Shown: piece by piece, positions 18,065 through 28,025 of the stretch
Position numbering within the stretch: position 1 is the first letter of the stretch
Layout: each line of letters starts with the position of its first letter
NCBI GenBank assembly: GCA_040902445.1
Contig: JBBDXJ010000270.1
Coordinates: 1 to 64,000, forward strand
Direction of reading: 5' to 3'
Length of the DNA stretch: 64,000 bases
Source of the DNA: Chryseosolibacter sp040902445
GTDB taxonomy: Bacteria; Bacteroidota; Bacteroidia; Cytophagales; Cyclobacteriaceae
Notes under the pieces: model-generated
What the model saw: only the letters and a program-made list of their open reading frames with translations
What the model was told of the DNA's origin: nothing
The model's database searches: none
Translations under genes and position numbers: made by a program

Positions 18065-20452
18065 ATGAAAGCTCATCAATTGCTGTCGTTAATAGCGGTG
18101 ATCCTGCTTCCTGCATTGGTGCAGGCAAAGGAAGGTTTCGCTCAATTTAAGGTGAAGCAGGGACAGGATACGAACAAAATTGTCACAATTGTTTACCCGA
18201 CAATAACCAAAAGAGAGGGTCAGGGATTGAACATACCAAAACCTCCAAAAGAACATCCGCGTTTATTTTTCCGGGCAAAGGATATCCCCGCATTAAAGAC
18301 AAAAGTCCATGATCCTTTGATGAAAGAATGTTGGGATAGAATTGTTAAAAGCGCTGCTTTGAAAACGGATGGGCGTTTGAAGCAAGACGGAGGGAAAGAA
18401 AATCTCGACAATGCGATACGGGAAGCAATAGAGGCGAAGGCCCTCTTATATGCCTTTTCGGGTCAGCGTGAATTGGGTAGAGACGCCGTGGATGCACTGC
18501 TTAATTATTACGCTACTGTTAAAATTGACCTTGCCAAGGATCCTTACTACGCCTCAATTGATCTTGGACGGACCATACTTTTGGCCTCAATGGTGTATGA
18601 CTGGTGCTATAATCTGTTAACGCCGGAGGAAAAAAAGTTATTGGTTGGTCGGATGGAAACAATGGCTACCCAGCTGGAGATCAAATGGCCATATCTCATT
18701 GAGGGTTCCATCGTCGGTCACGGAAATGAAGCTCAATTTTCAAGGGACATGCTGGCCTGTGGTATTGCGACCTATGATGAAAAACCACAGATCTACAATT
18801 TGGTTGCGGGTAGAATTTTAGCCGAATTCGTTCCCGTTCGCAAGTTCTTTTATCCGGCGTCCTATCATCATCAGGGTACGAGTTATGGACCCAGCAGGTT
18901 CCACTGGGAGATCTGGTCAACTTTTCTCTTTGACCGCATGGGCCATCCGAATGTATATGGCACGGATCAGGGAAAAGTACCTTACCGCTGGATATACCTG
19001 AGAAGGCCTGACGGGCAATTGTTCAGAGATGGAGATGGATATAAAGAGAATATCGAGTTTGGAAAATATTGGAACAATCCCGGAGATGCGCTGACCGGAT
19101 TTTATTTTAATGATCCGATAATCATCGGCGAGGCAATTAAACAGGGTTTTGTAGGCAAGACTTCCGACTACCTGTTTGACTATTTGTTTTTTAATACCAC
19201 CGTAGAGCCCCATATGGATAAAGAGGGACTGCCGTTAACTAAGTATTTTAAAGAACCGCTTGGTGCAATGGTTGCGCGAACAGGTTGGGAAGAAGGGATT
19301 GAATCCAGGGCGGTAGTGGCCGAGATGAAAATAGGGATGTACTATTTCTTAAATCACCAGCACCTCGACGCCGGCAGCTTTCAATTGTATTACAAAGGAC
19401 CTTTGGCCATTGAATCGGGTATCTATGAAGGAACCCATGGCTACTATGGCAGCGATCATTTCAAACATTACTACCAGAGAACTATTGCGCATAACAGTAT
19501 GCTGGTTTATGATCCAGCCGAAAAGTTTTTTTGGGAGAATGACGAAGGGAAAATGGAACTGAGAAATGATGGCGGCCAGCAATATCCCGAGAATAAAAAG
19601 ACCCCGGACAATCTCGAAGAATTTTTAAAGAAGGATTTTAAGACCGGTGAGGTACTTGCGCACGGTTTTGGGCCTGATACCATGAAGCCGGAATTTTCAT
19701 ACCTGAAAGGTGAGCTGGCGGAAGCCTACAGTGATAAGATAAAAAGTTTCAGGCGTTCGTTTGTGTTCTTGAACATGAACGACCCAAGAGTGCCGGCGGC
19801 ACTGGTGGTTTTCGACAAAGTAGTTGCGTCCAATAAAGATTTCAAGAAGTATTGGTTGTTGCACTGTATTGAAGAGCCGGTTGTTTCCGGAAATATCGCC
19901 GTAATCAAACGCAGTGAAAAAGGCTACGATGGAAAAATGATCAATACCACGTTGTTGCCATCTGCGGATAACCTGACCGTTAACAAGATTGGTGGACCGG
20001 GAAAGGAGTTCGATGTATTCGGTGTAAATTATACGCAAGCATCACACAGACCTGAAACCAATTCCGTTGAAGGAGGGGCATGGCGGATCGAAGTTTTTCC
20101 CCGAAACGCTGCGCTCATAGACAATTTCTTAAACGTTATGCAGGTAATGGATAACGACGAAAACGCTTCACCGCTCTCAGTCGAAAAAATGGAGGCAGGG
20201 AAGATGGTGGGCACGAAGATTGGGAACAGGATTGTTCTCTTTTCTACGGATGGCGAAGTTATAGCTGAAAAGGTGAAAATTAAAATCACAGGCGAAGGGA
20301 ATTTCAAAGTATTGTTAACAGACATGGAGGAGGGCGAGTGGAAAATCGAATGTCTCACAAATACCAAAAATTCAATTCCTGTCATTAAAAATGACAAACA
20401 GCTTCTTTACTTCGATGCAAAAAGCGGTGATTATATCATATCTAAAAAATGA
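18065..20452 (+). CDS. PL21 heparinase II-like polysaccharide lyase
   Basis: I place the start at base 18065, which gives a signal peptide (MKAHQLLSLIAVILLPALVQA) and a 795-residue protein, matching heparinase II of Pedobacter heparinus (about 770). Similarity extends over the full length. PPKEHPRLFFR opens the alpha-toroid, and SIVGHGNE carries the His219 and Glu222 equivalents of the heparinase II His202/Glu205 pair. YHHQGTSY carries the catalytic Tyr region, and FLNHQHLDAGSFQLYYKGPL the second catalytic His. The C-terminal beta-sheet part (VVFDKVVASNKDFKKYWLLH) is also conserved. These lyases cleave heparin and heparan sulfate by beta-elimination in the periplasm. Whether the substrate here is a glycosaminoglycan or another uronic-acid polymer is not decided by sequence. 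The GH105 gene downstream would consume the unsaturated products. Confidence 0.88.
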   Translation: MKAHQLLSLIAVILLPALVQAKEGFAQFKVKQGQDTNKIVTIVYPTITKREGQGLNIPKPPKEHPRLFFRAKDIPALKTKVHDPLMKECWDRIVKSAALKTDGRLKQDGGKENLDNAIREAIEAKALLYAFSGQRELGRDAVDALLNYYATVKIDLAKDPYYASIDLGRTILLASMVYDWCYNLLTPEEKKLLVGRMETMATQLEIKWPYLIEGSIVGHGNEAQFSRDMLACGIATYDEKPQIYNLVAGRILAEFVPVRKFFYPASYHHQGTSYGPSRFHWEIWSTFLFDRMGHPNVYGTDQGKVPYRWIYLRRPDGQLFRDGDGYKENIEFGKYWNNPGDALTGFYFNDPIIIGEAIKQGFVGKTSDYLFDYLFFNTTVEPHMDKEGLPLTKYFKEPLGAMVARTGWEEGIESRAVVAEMKIGMYYFLNHQHLDAGSFQLYYKGPLAIESGIYEGTHGYYGSDHFKHYYQRTIAHNSMLVYDPAEKFFWENDEGKMELRNDGGQQYPENKKTPDNLEEFLKKDFKTGEVLAHGFGPDTMKPEFSYLKGELAEAYSDKIKSFRRSFVFLNMNDPRVPAALVVFDKVVASNKDFKKYWLLHCIEEPVVSGNIAVIKRSEKGYDGKMINTTLLPSADNLTVNKIGGPGKEFDVFGVNYTQASHRPETNSVEGGAWRIEVFPRNAALIDNFLNVMQVMDNDENASPLSVEKMEAGKMVGTKIGNRIVLFSTDGEVIAEKVKIKITGEGNFKVLLTDMEEGEWKIECLTNTKNSIPVIKNDKQLLYFDAKSGDYIISKK

Positions 20453-20981
20453 TTTTGCGATTAATAGCTTGTAGAAAGCGTTGGACCTTTATGGGTTTGA
20501 AATGCTAAGAGGATGGCAAGGCATTTAAAAGTCTGCAATTTTCCTTTTATAGTAATAGATCCCGATGGAAAAAAGAATGTTTCTTGCCTATTTTTTTATT
20601 CAGGTTAAGGACTAACGGCCCGGTTTTTCCTGACTGTACGGATAAACTATTGTCTTTAAACCCGAAAAAAGTCATACGACCTTATCAGCAATCGGTAGTA
20701 AAATACATTCATCCCGGCAATTCCTTGGGAGCCCTCAATTTTGGCTGTTGTGGACGAGTAACGAATAGTCGTAACGATAATTATTCAACGACTACAATTA
20801 CTTTGGTGGGTTATTAATAACTACAGCCGCCAGATGCCACCATTCAACAAGCCAATAAACCTTTCAAGCACAACCTGACTCTTACCAGCGCAATGTGCTT
20901 GTATCAGAATATTGTTTCGGCGTATTTTATTGATAGAAAATCCCGAACGACAAATTTGATTCACATTCACACTGACATTTA
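20453..20981. other. Intergenic region of 529 bases without a recognisable gene
   Basis: Between the lyase and the GH105 gene there is an unusually long spacer with only a 77-codon open frame (20584-20817) of non-typical composition. I see no recognised family, no terminator with a T-run and no clear promoter. It may hold a decayed gene. Confidence 0.4.
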
Positions 20982-22130
20982 ATGCAATCTGATATAAAGA
21001 AGTTTCTGGTGTTTTTATTTTTTTTCTTGTGCCAGATAGCTAATGGCCAGTCGATCTATGATAAAAAATCTGTTAAATCAATTATGGACAAAGTGAACAA
21101 CTATCAACTTGCAAATCCATGGACAGATTTTGACGACAATTGGATACGCGGAACTTATTACACCGGAGTAATGGCCTGTTATCAGGCTACAGGTGATAAG
21201 AAATTTCTAGATCAATGTGATTCTCTTGGGAATAAGTTTAATTGGCAACTTCCCGTATTAAAGACTGATTCCAGAGGTAGTGGCGCCAATCTGTTAACGT
21301 TTGCTCAAACGTGGCTTGAAAGCTACATGGTCGGGAAGGATAAGGACAAGATCAGGCCCACCATATCTCATCTCGAAAATTCTGGGATTCGAAATCCAGT
21401 TTCCGGTCCTTTGAATTGGTATTATGAGGAGGGAAGGCGATATGTCGACGGTCTGTTTACAGGTCCTCCCGCCCTTGCGATGTTATATTCCATTACGAAG
21501 GAGGAAAAATATGCGCAATGGATGGATGCATTTTTTTGGGATGTATATGGCAACTTGTATGATATAGAAGAGAATTTATTTTACCGCGATTCCCGGTTCT
21601 TCCCTGATTGTCTTGAGCAAAGAAAATTGGATCCGGCCTGGCAGGGGAATGATCAGGTTACCGCGAATGGAAAAAAGGTGATCTGGTCGAGGGGCAATGG
21701 GTGGGCTCTTGCCGGAATTACCCGGGTCTTGAAATACCTGCCCCGGGACAACGCGTCGTATAAGAGATATGAAAAACTATTTAAGGACATGGCTTATGCG
21801 ATAAAAAACCTTCAATCTGAAGAGGGCTTTTGGTATCCGAATCTCCACGATCCTGAACATTTTGGGGTTAAGGAAACCAGTGGGACAAGTTTTTTCATTT
21901 ATGGATTTGCTTATGGGATCAATAATGGGATCCTCAATGAGCAGGAATATCTGCCCGTTATTGAGAAAGCCTGGAAGTCGGTTTATGAATCAGTTAGCAG
22001 GGAAGGCAAAGTTCAATGGGGACAGGGCGTTGGAGATCGTCCGGTGATGATAAAAAAAGAGGATTCGCATGAATATGTCACCGGAACCTTTTTGCTGGCT
22101 GCAAGCGAAGTGTACAAGCTAAAAAAATAA
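20982..22130 (+). CDS. GH105 unsaturated rhamnogalacturonyl / glucuronyl hydrolase
   Basis: A 382-residue protein with a signal peptide (KKFLVFLFFFLCQIANG-Q) and the (alpha/alpha)6 barrel of the GH105/GH88 group. YVDGLFTGPPALAML carries the catalytic Asp at residue 156, aligned with the Asp of the Bacillus YteR active site, and WSRGNGWALAGI and YVTGTFLLAASEVYKL are family hallmarks. The enzyme hydrates the 4,5-unsaturated uronic acid left at the non-reducing end by polysaccharide lyases, which fits its place directly after the PL21 lyase. The length is typical for the family. Confidence 0.9.
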   Translation: MQSDIKKFLVFLFFFLCQIANGQSIYDKKSVKSIMDKVNNYQLANPWTDFDDNWIRGTYYTGVMACYQATGDKKFLDQCDSLGNKFNWQLPVLKTDSRGSGANLLTFAQTWLESYMVGKDKDKIRPTISHLENSGIRNPVSGPLNWYYEEGRRYVDGLFTGPPALAMLYSITKEEKYAQWMDAFFWDVYGNLYDIEENLFYRDSRFFPDCLEQRKLDPAWQGNDQVTANGKKVIWSRGNGWALAGITRVLKYLPRDNASYKRYEKLFKDMAYAIKNLQSEEGFWYPNLHDPEHFGVKETSGTSFFIYGFAYGINNGILNEQEYLPVIEKAWKSVYESVSREGKVQWGQGVGDRPVMIKKEDSHEYVTGTFLLAASEVYKLKK

Positions 22131-22268
22131 GCGCTTCATTTTTAACCCGCTTCGACTACCTTATTGAGTGGATGAATAGATTAGCATTGTTAATATATAT
22201 AGTTTTTTCGATATGGTTTATTATGGATAAATTGTTGAATTATAAATCTCAAGCCTTCGTATCCCATC

Positions 22269-24880
22269 ATGGATTTCAATTCACACCTAAAGAAAAATCT
22301 CCTGGTTTTATTTTTTCTGTTTACGGCATCAGGTATTCACGCGCAGCAAAAAAGGATCTATATTGCCAATGATGATCATACGGATTACCTATGGTCGGCT
22401 GATGAAAGAACCTACCGGAAAGTATTTCTGGATATGCTCGATTATTATATCCGAAAGGCTGATTCCACAATAAACAATAAACTTCCCTCCGAACTTCAAA
22501 GTCGTTTCAATTGCGACGGGAACTTCTGGTTATGGACCTATGAACAAAACAAAACAAAGGCTGAGGTAGTGAAGTTGATTGATAAAATAAAGTCGGGGCA
22601 CATCAGTGTACCCTTCAATGCCCTGGTTAGCTGTCATGGCGGCACACCTGCAGAAGCCGTCTTGCGCGGAATGTATTATGCGGGAAGTTTGGAAAGAAGA
22701 TTTAAGCTCGACCTTGACCTGGCGGTGGCGATGGAAATCAAACACATCCAATGGGGTTGTCCTCTCTCTGGGCTGGGGCTGGAGCAAAATACAGTTGGAA
22801 AGGCGTCTGCGGTTGTGCTTCGGAATTCCGTGACAGTCAACTGGCAAATCGCGAGCACGAGATCTATTGGTATACGGGTCTGGACGGCAGGAAGATCTTA
22901 TTAAAATGGTATTCTTTAAATGACACTGTGCCGCCGGGACGTCGCGACAAAAATGAGTCTTTGGGTGGTTATGCGGAAGCGCGCGACCCTTCTTTCGCCA
23001 TTAATGTTTGCAAAAAGAAATTCCATTCGGCTAATTATAATAACTTCAATGTCGCTGGTGCGTTTGGTTACGGCTGGGATGATCTAGCCTCTTACAACGC
23101 CGATGGTTTTATAGATGCGGCCAAAGCATCAACAGATGCATCATATAAAGTTGTGGTTTCAAATGAGCAGGACTTTTTTGAGGATTTCGAATCGACCCAT
23201 GGGGCATCGTTGCCTATTAGTTCCGTTACTTTTGGAAATGAGTGGGATGTGTTGTGTGCTTCTCTCCAGGAAACATCCGCCAAAGTAAAACGATCACTGA
23301 TAATGTTGCGGGCAGCGGAGGCCATGTCAGCCCTGATATCGCCATACAATCCCTTGTTCGGTTCAACTTTGGATAGCACACGCATCAAAGCGTGGATGGG
23401 GTACGGGTTGTATTGGGAGCATGACTGGACAACGGATAATCTGAAAGTTATTTCTTCTGCCCAACGCGCTGCATGGCAAAGAAAGATGGAAGGTCAGGCA
23501 AGCGATTACGCTGACAGGTTGTACGATGCAGCAATTCTTGAATTAGGGAAACAGATCCCGAAGAAAGGTGCGCGCGAGCGATCCGATAGCTATCGGATTT
23601 TCGTTTTTAATCCACTGAGCTGGAAGCGTTCAGATTACGCCGATTACGCATACACTGGCCGCGATGTCATTGTTAAAGACGTTACTTCGGGAGTGCAGGT
23701 GCCACACCAGACCATTATCAAAAATGGCATTTCTTATCTGAGGATCCTCGCAGCTGATATTCCGTCAGTTGGGTATAAGGTTTTTGAGATTCAATCCCGC
23801 AAAGGCACCACATTCCGTGATGCTGCGACGGTTTCTTCTGATAATGCTGTGATTGAAAACAACCTATATAAAGTAACCATCAATAAAACAGGTGCAATTA
23901 CAAGTTTGGTGGACAAGAGAAACAATAACAGGGAATGTATTGGAAGCGGAAAAGCAAATGATCTAGGTTCCTTATCCGATGATGGTTCAGTCACTGTTGA
24001 GAATTTTGGTCCGGTGTCTGTTACGCTGAAAGCAATTTCATCAGATCCTCTATCCCATACTACGCGCATAACCTTATACAAAGACCTGCCGCGAGTAGAT
24101 ATCGATAATCAGATCACACAAAATTTTACAGATGTCAGGAAATGGAAATTTGCCTTTAATTTAAATAACCCAGAAACCTGGCACGAAGAAGTGGGAGCAA
24201 TTATAAAAGCCGGACTCGCCAGTAACGGAGGTCACTATTCAACCGCCAACGCGTCCTATAAATATCAGACGTTAAACCACTTTGTATCCGTTAATGAAGC
24301 GGATTATGGAATTACATTATCAAACCGGGATTGTTATTTTATGCAGCTGGGCAATAGCACTCCTGATTTTCTGGATGAGACTTCCAGTACGCTGAATGTA
24401 TTGGCGGGCGGCAGGGCATTACTGCCTGACAGGGGCATTGCAAACCAGGATGGCGACACGCTCTTTAATCAAAGTTTTGCCATTAGCACACACAAAACCT
24501 TTAATGAAGCAAGTGAAATGAAACTTGCTTTAGAACATCAAACACCCTTTGTTACCGGGGCAGTAACGGGTGAGACAGGCAATTATCCCGCCTCTGTTTA
24601 TTCATTTCTATCGGTTGCCGATCCTAATGTTCTGGTATGGGCTTTAAAACCCGCGGAAGAAGGGTATGCCGATCGCGGATTGATCATCAGAGCATGGAAT
24701 TTCGGAACGACCTTCAGTAAGAGCAGTATTGTTTTTAACAACAAAATTTCTGATGCTTATGAGGCAAGTCATGTGGAAACAGATTTGCAGGTGAGTCCTT
24801 ACTCCGGTTCTGAATTGAAAACAAATATTCCAGCAAAGGGTATGAACACATATCGGACAAAATTTTCTGGACTAAAGTGA
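22269..24880 (+). pseudogene. GH38-like alpha-mannosidase, broken by a frameshift
   Basis: Two overlapping frames together encode one GH38-type glycoside hydrolase of about 870 residues. The first (from 22269) has a signal peptide (NLLVLFFLFTASGIHA-Q), the opening DDHTDYLWSADERTYRKV and the core NALVSCHGGTPAEAVLRGMY. It loses sense after LAVAM. The second frame continues the protein with PMGLSSLWAGAGAKYSWKG, then EIYWYTGLDGRKILLKWYSL, the central helices, and the C-terminal beta domains (FVFNPLSW..., VIENNLYKVTINKTGAITSL). The break maps to the A-run at 22735-22737: one additional A would restore ATG GAA AAT CAA and the full protein. It may be a true loss of function or an assembly error in a homopolymer. 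The gene is otherwise well preserved. Confidence 0.85.
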
Positions 24881-24890
24881 TCATCTGCAT

Positions 24891-25982
24891 ATGAGCGATA
24901 CTATTTCCGAAACAAAAAACAAAGGCTACGGGGAATCCAGGAGATCGTTCCTTGGCAAATTTGCAACGGCTTCCCTGGCCGTGCCTTTGCTGCCCACAAC
25001 ACTTGTCGGTGGTCAGCAGATTTCTCCGCCGCGCAACAAAATGATACCCACGATGACGGGTCCGGTTCCGACCGACAAACTCGGCACCATGCTCGTACAC
25101 GAACACGTACTCTGGGGGCCGATCCCCGACGAAGCACGTGAGCGTTCGGTGGAAATTGCTGTGGGTTATCTGCAGGAAGCTACCCGCGTTGGTATCGATT
25201 CCCTTGCGTGTTTGTCGCCCGACCGCGATATCAAGCTATATGCTCAGATCGCAGAGCGATCTCCGGTTCGAATAGTCGTTTCGACCGGAACATATCTTTA
25301 CTCGCGCTCGAAATCAGAGCATCAGCAGATGAGCGAACAGCAATTGTTCGAGCGTATTATTCGCGAGACTACAGAAGGAATAGATGGAACAAAGTTGAGG
25401 GCGGGTATAATCAAAGTTGCTGCATCGAAGTCGCCGTTCACGGACTGGGAGAAGGCTGCATTTCGCGCCACAGGTCGTGCGCAACGCGAGACGGGTGCGC
25501 CAGTAGCCACACATGCTGTGTTTGCGCCGCGCGAACAATTCGACCTGCTCGTTGCATCGGGAGCAGATCCCCGTCGCTGTTTCTTTTCACACGTCGAGAA
25601 CAAAGTTGGCTGGGCCGGACGCAATCTAGAACAGCAAGCGGACTACCTCGTAGCAATCGCGAAAGAAGGCGGGTCACACCTTTTCAATAATTTTGGTTTG
25701 ATACATCACACGGCGTGGTCCGATCTTGTTTTTATGATCCAGCGCCTTTGTGACCGGGGGTGCATGGACAAAGTTCTGATTTCTATTGATCTGGCCTGGG
25801 AGTGGATAAAAGGGGAACCTGTTATCCAGCATGCTGACCGATATCCGGAAATACAACCTCGTACCTATTCGCACATGATCACCGATGTTGTTCCTGCTTT
25901 GCTGAAGGCAGGGTTCAGCGCCCAGGACGTCAGGACATTTCTTGTGGACAACCCGAGGAAGTTTTTTGAAGGAAATCCGTGA
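24891..25982 (+). CDS. Tat-exported phosphotriesterase-family metallohydrolase
   Basis: The 363-residue protein starts with a twin-arginine signal (ESRRSFLGKFATASLAVPLL). All binuclear metal ligands of the phosphotriesterase/amidohydrolase fold are present at standard spacing: His70 and His72 (VHEHV), the carbamylated Lys175 (IIKVAAS), His208 (ATHAV), His234 (FSHVEN) and Asp300 (SIDLAW). It is therefore likely to be an active hydrolase. Members of this family include lactonases and phosphotriesterases, and the sugar-enzyme neighbours make a lactone or sugar ester a plausible substrate. It begins 10 bases after the GH38 stop, so the two were one transcription unit. Confidence 0.88.
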   Translation: MSDTISETKNKGYGESRRSFLGKFATASLAVPLLPTTLVGGQQISPPRNKMIPTMTGPVPTDKLGTMLVHEHVLWGPIPDEARERSVEIAVGYLQEATRVGIDSLACLSPDRDIKLYAQIAERSPVRIVVSTGTYLYSRSKSEHQQMSEQQLFERIIRETTEGIDGTKLRAGIIKVAASKSPFTDWEKAAFRATGRAQRETGAPVATHAVFAPREQFDLLVASGADPRRCFFSHVENKVGWAGRNLEQQADYLVAIAKEGGSHLFNNFGLIHHTAWSDLVFMIQRLCDRGCMDKVLISIDLAWEWIKGEPVIQHADRYPEIQPRTYSHMITDVVPALLKAGFSAQDVRTFLVDNPRKFFEGNP

Positions 25983-26058
25983 ATTCGAGTGTGCACTTTA
26001 CGATCTTATATGTTTTTGGTATGGACTCCTGAGATTCGACGAAGGGCGTGGTCAGTCT

Positions 26059-26090
26059 CCGCAGTGTCTCCTGTCTCAGGGACGCTGCGG
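26059..26090 (+). terminator. Hairpin downstream of the phosphotriesterase-like gene
   Basis: A 10-base stem (CCGCAGTGTC with GACGCTGCGG, one G-T pair) lies about 77 bases after the stop at 25982. There is no good T-run, so this is a weak terminator candidate. The remaining spacer 25983-26185 shows nothing else. Confidence 0.4.
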
Positions 26091-26185
26091 ATTTCAAAAA
26101 ACATAAATCAATACTTTCAAACCTAAGTTCATGATCATTCAAAAACAACCTCGATCCCTTACACGTTATACATACCCTATACTAA

Positions 26186-26445
26186 TCCTATGGTGCCAAT
26201 GGCAATATCAAAAGCCTTCTGCGTTATCGGAACCTTCGTGGTTTGTCCGGTACAGACGTTACGGCTACCCCTCAGCTCTTTGATGACCTTGCCTTCACCT
26301 ATATAATACAGGAGAAGGCAACCGCCTCAGCAAGGTAACGGATGCTACGACGCGGCTTGAAGGTTACCACGATGCTTCGTCCGAAGTGCTTCACGCAGGC
26401 GGGCCTTTGCGTGATGCTAGTGCCTTTACGTGGCACAAAAGTTGA
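26186..26445 (+). pseudogene. Rhs/YD-repeat protein fragment
   Basis: From 26186 the frame reads SYGANGNIKSLLRYRNLRG and continues to FDDLAFTYI, then a stop. In a shifted frame the text resumes as EGNRLSKVTDATTRLEGYHD. The combined pattern YxANGNIxxL...Y...GNRLSKVTDAT is the classic Rhs/YD repeat of cell-surface or polymorphic-toxin proteins. Only about 60 residues remain, without start, core or tip domain, and the frame is shifted near 26300. It is a remnant, and its last third merges into a dispersed repeat (CCGAAGTGCTTCACGCAGGCG). The parent protein is gone from the window. Confidence 0.65.
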
Positions 26446-26455
26446 ACAACCCCCA

Positions 26456-26484
26456 AATAAAAAAAGCCCGGCATCACCAGGCTT
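26456..26484 (-). terminator. Intrinsic terminator of the PD40 gene
   Basis: On the minus strand AAGCCTGG-TGATG-CCGGGCTT forms an 8-base stem (one wobble) followed by a run of seven Ts. It lies directly downstream of the PD40 gene stop at 26508, a textbook intrinsic terminator. Confidence 0.8.
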
Positions 26485-26507
26485 CTCCATCACTTAACCA
26501 TATCTCA

Positions 26508-27575
26508 TTACAACGCCGCCAGCGAAGAGTTGGCTTCTTTCATCGACTTCGGCATTTCATTATTTCCAAAGAGCACATCCATCGATATCCGGTAAAGATC
26601 GGTGTTGTGAACGTTTTTCTGCTTGGAGAAGATTGCGTAGTTGCCGTCGTGGGTTATGCTGAAAAATTCGTCGTCGAGGGATCCGTTTACTGCAGGGCCG
26701 AGGTTTTCAGGTGTGGTCCAGTTTGTCCATGAATCATCCATGCGTTTTGTTACATAGATGTCATATCCGCCATAACCGCTATGGCCTTTTGATGCGAAGT
26801 ACAGCGTCTTGTTATCAGACGCAAGGAAAGGTGAAGATTCTTCAGACCCGGTGTTGATAACCGTGCCCATGTTAACAGGCTCGGTGGCTTTTTCGCCATC
26901 CCAGAAGCTTACGAAAAGATCGCGTTTTCCAATAGATTCGATGCGTTCTACCGACCTGATGATAACACCGTTCTTAAGATCGACGAAGGAGTTGGAATGA
27001 CTTGACATGTTGTAATCTCCCTCGATGTCGATGGCGGTAGGTACCGACCAGTCCCCGTTCTGTTTTACACTGTAGGAAAGACCGGCGCGCATCTTCCCTT
27101 TTTTCAGGTATTGGTTGCCAAGTATAAGTGTATCACCAGTAGCGCTTATGTTATTGATGTAATTGGGCCCCGAATTATTCAATACCCCAGTCATGTGGAT
27201 GGGCTCGGACCATGTATTTCTAGTCTTATCAAATTCTGAATACCAGATATCCTCCGGATCATTCACGCCATTTGAGTTGCCGGGATGATTGTTACGGCTG
27301 AAATACAAACGGTTTCCGCAAGGAGTGATCCTGGGTTTGATATCATCATAAGGACTGTTGATCGAATTCCCTAATTCCACCGGCATGGCGTCAACGTTAA
27401 CTTCCGTGGCGATTTTGATGTTGGTTGCGGCACTACGGCCCACAGGTTGGCTACTGCCATTGTTGGCGCCATCGTAAGACTGTGCCTGAATGGAATAAAA
27501 TCCGGCTACGATCAGGAAGAATACAAGGATGGTGATCTTCACCGCTGTTTCTTTAATTCTGCTAAGGACCATCAT
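26508..27575 (-). CDS. Exported PD40 beta-propeller protein
   Basis: A 355-residue protein with an N-terminal membrane/signal segment (VKITILVFFLIVAGFYSIQA-Q). It has at least four PD40-type blades, shown by repeated patterns such as DIKPRITPCGNRLYFSRN, DTLILGNQYL, SSPFLASDNKTLYFASKG and GYGGYDIYVTKR. In Bacteroidota this propeller usually precedes an OmpA-like peptidoglycan-binding domain, which is absent here. It therefore probably acts as a free periplasmic or surface propeller that binds a partner. It is a single gene with its own terminator. Confidence 0.82.
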   Translation of the reverse strand: MMVLSRIKETAVKITILVFFLIVAGFYSIQAQSYDGANNGSSQPVGRSAATNIKIATEVNVDAMPVELGNSINSPYDDIKPRITPCGNRLYFSRNNHPGNSNGVNDPEDIWYSEFDKTRNTWSEPIHMTGVLNNSGPNYINNISATGDTLILGNQYLKKGKMRAGLSYSVKQNGDWSVPTAIDIEGDYNMSSHSNSFVDLKNGVIIRSVERIESIGKRDLFVSFWDGEKATEPVNMGTVINTGSEESSPFLASDNKTLYFASKGHSGYGGYDIYVTKRMDDSWTNWTTPENLGPAVNGSLDDEFFSITHDGNYAIFSKQKNVHNTDLYRISMDVLFGNNEMPKSMKEANSSLAAL

Positions 27576-27836
27576 GCTTATATGTGTTTAAATGATTTAG
27601 TTTCTTTTTCTGTTCGACATACAAAGGTGGATCAAATACAGCCGCTGGAAATCAAGGGAATCCTGATTTGGAAAAAATCATCTGAAACTGAGAAAAACCC
27701 GTTTTTTGGGCTGTTTAGGCGGTTTTAGCTGAATAGAATCTTTGGGGCCTCAAAATGCCCCATTTCGACTCAGGGTTTCCCTGATCGAGCCTCAGACATT
27801 TCCTGATACGTATCGGGGTAAATAACCAACTCTATT

Positions 27837-28025
27837 ATGCAGAATGTAAAAAGTAAACCTGCACAGCGAAAGACTGTTGAACACGTACCAGAAGGGATGC
27901 ATACGGTAACGCCATTTTTGATCGTGGATGGAGCCGGGAAGTCTATTGAATTTATTAAAAATGCATTTAATGGCGAGCAGACTTTTAACTGGAAGGAAGA
28001 CGATGGCAAGGTCTGGGACTTTTAG
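27837..28025 (+). pseudogene. Truncated VOC/PhnB-like (glyoxalase fold) fragment
   Basis: The 62 codons encode the first beta-alpha-beta part of a VOC-superfamily protein: HVPEGMHTVTPFLIVDGAGK then SIEFIKNAFNGEQ, which strongly resembles PhnB-like proteins of about 130-160 residues. The frame stops after DDGKVWDF, and no downstream frame continues the fold, so the second half is missing. It is probably a decayed gene. The flanking spacers (27576-27836 and 28026-28351) hold only a small GTTCAC-GCGA-GTGAAC dyad at 28232-28247. Confidence 0.6.

Noticed and set aside
20584..20817. A 77-codon open frame after the lyase gene
   Set aside because: The composition is not typical, with no signal, no family and no conserved-looking segment.
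27790..27815. GATACGTATC palindrome as a third LacI site
   Set aside because: It lacks the CGGG/CCCG arms shared by the two proposed operators.
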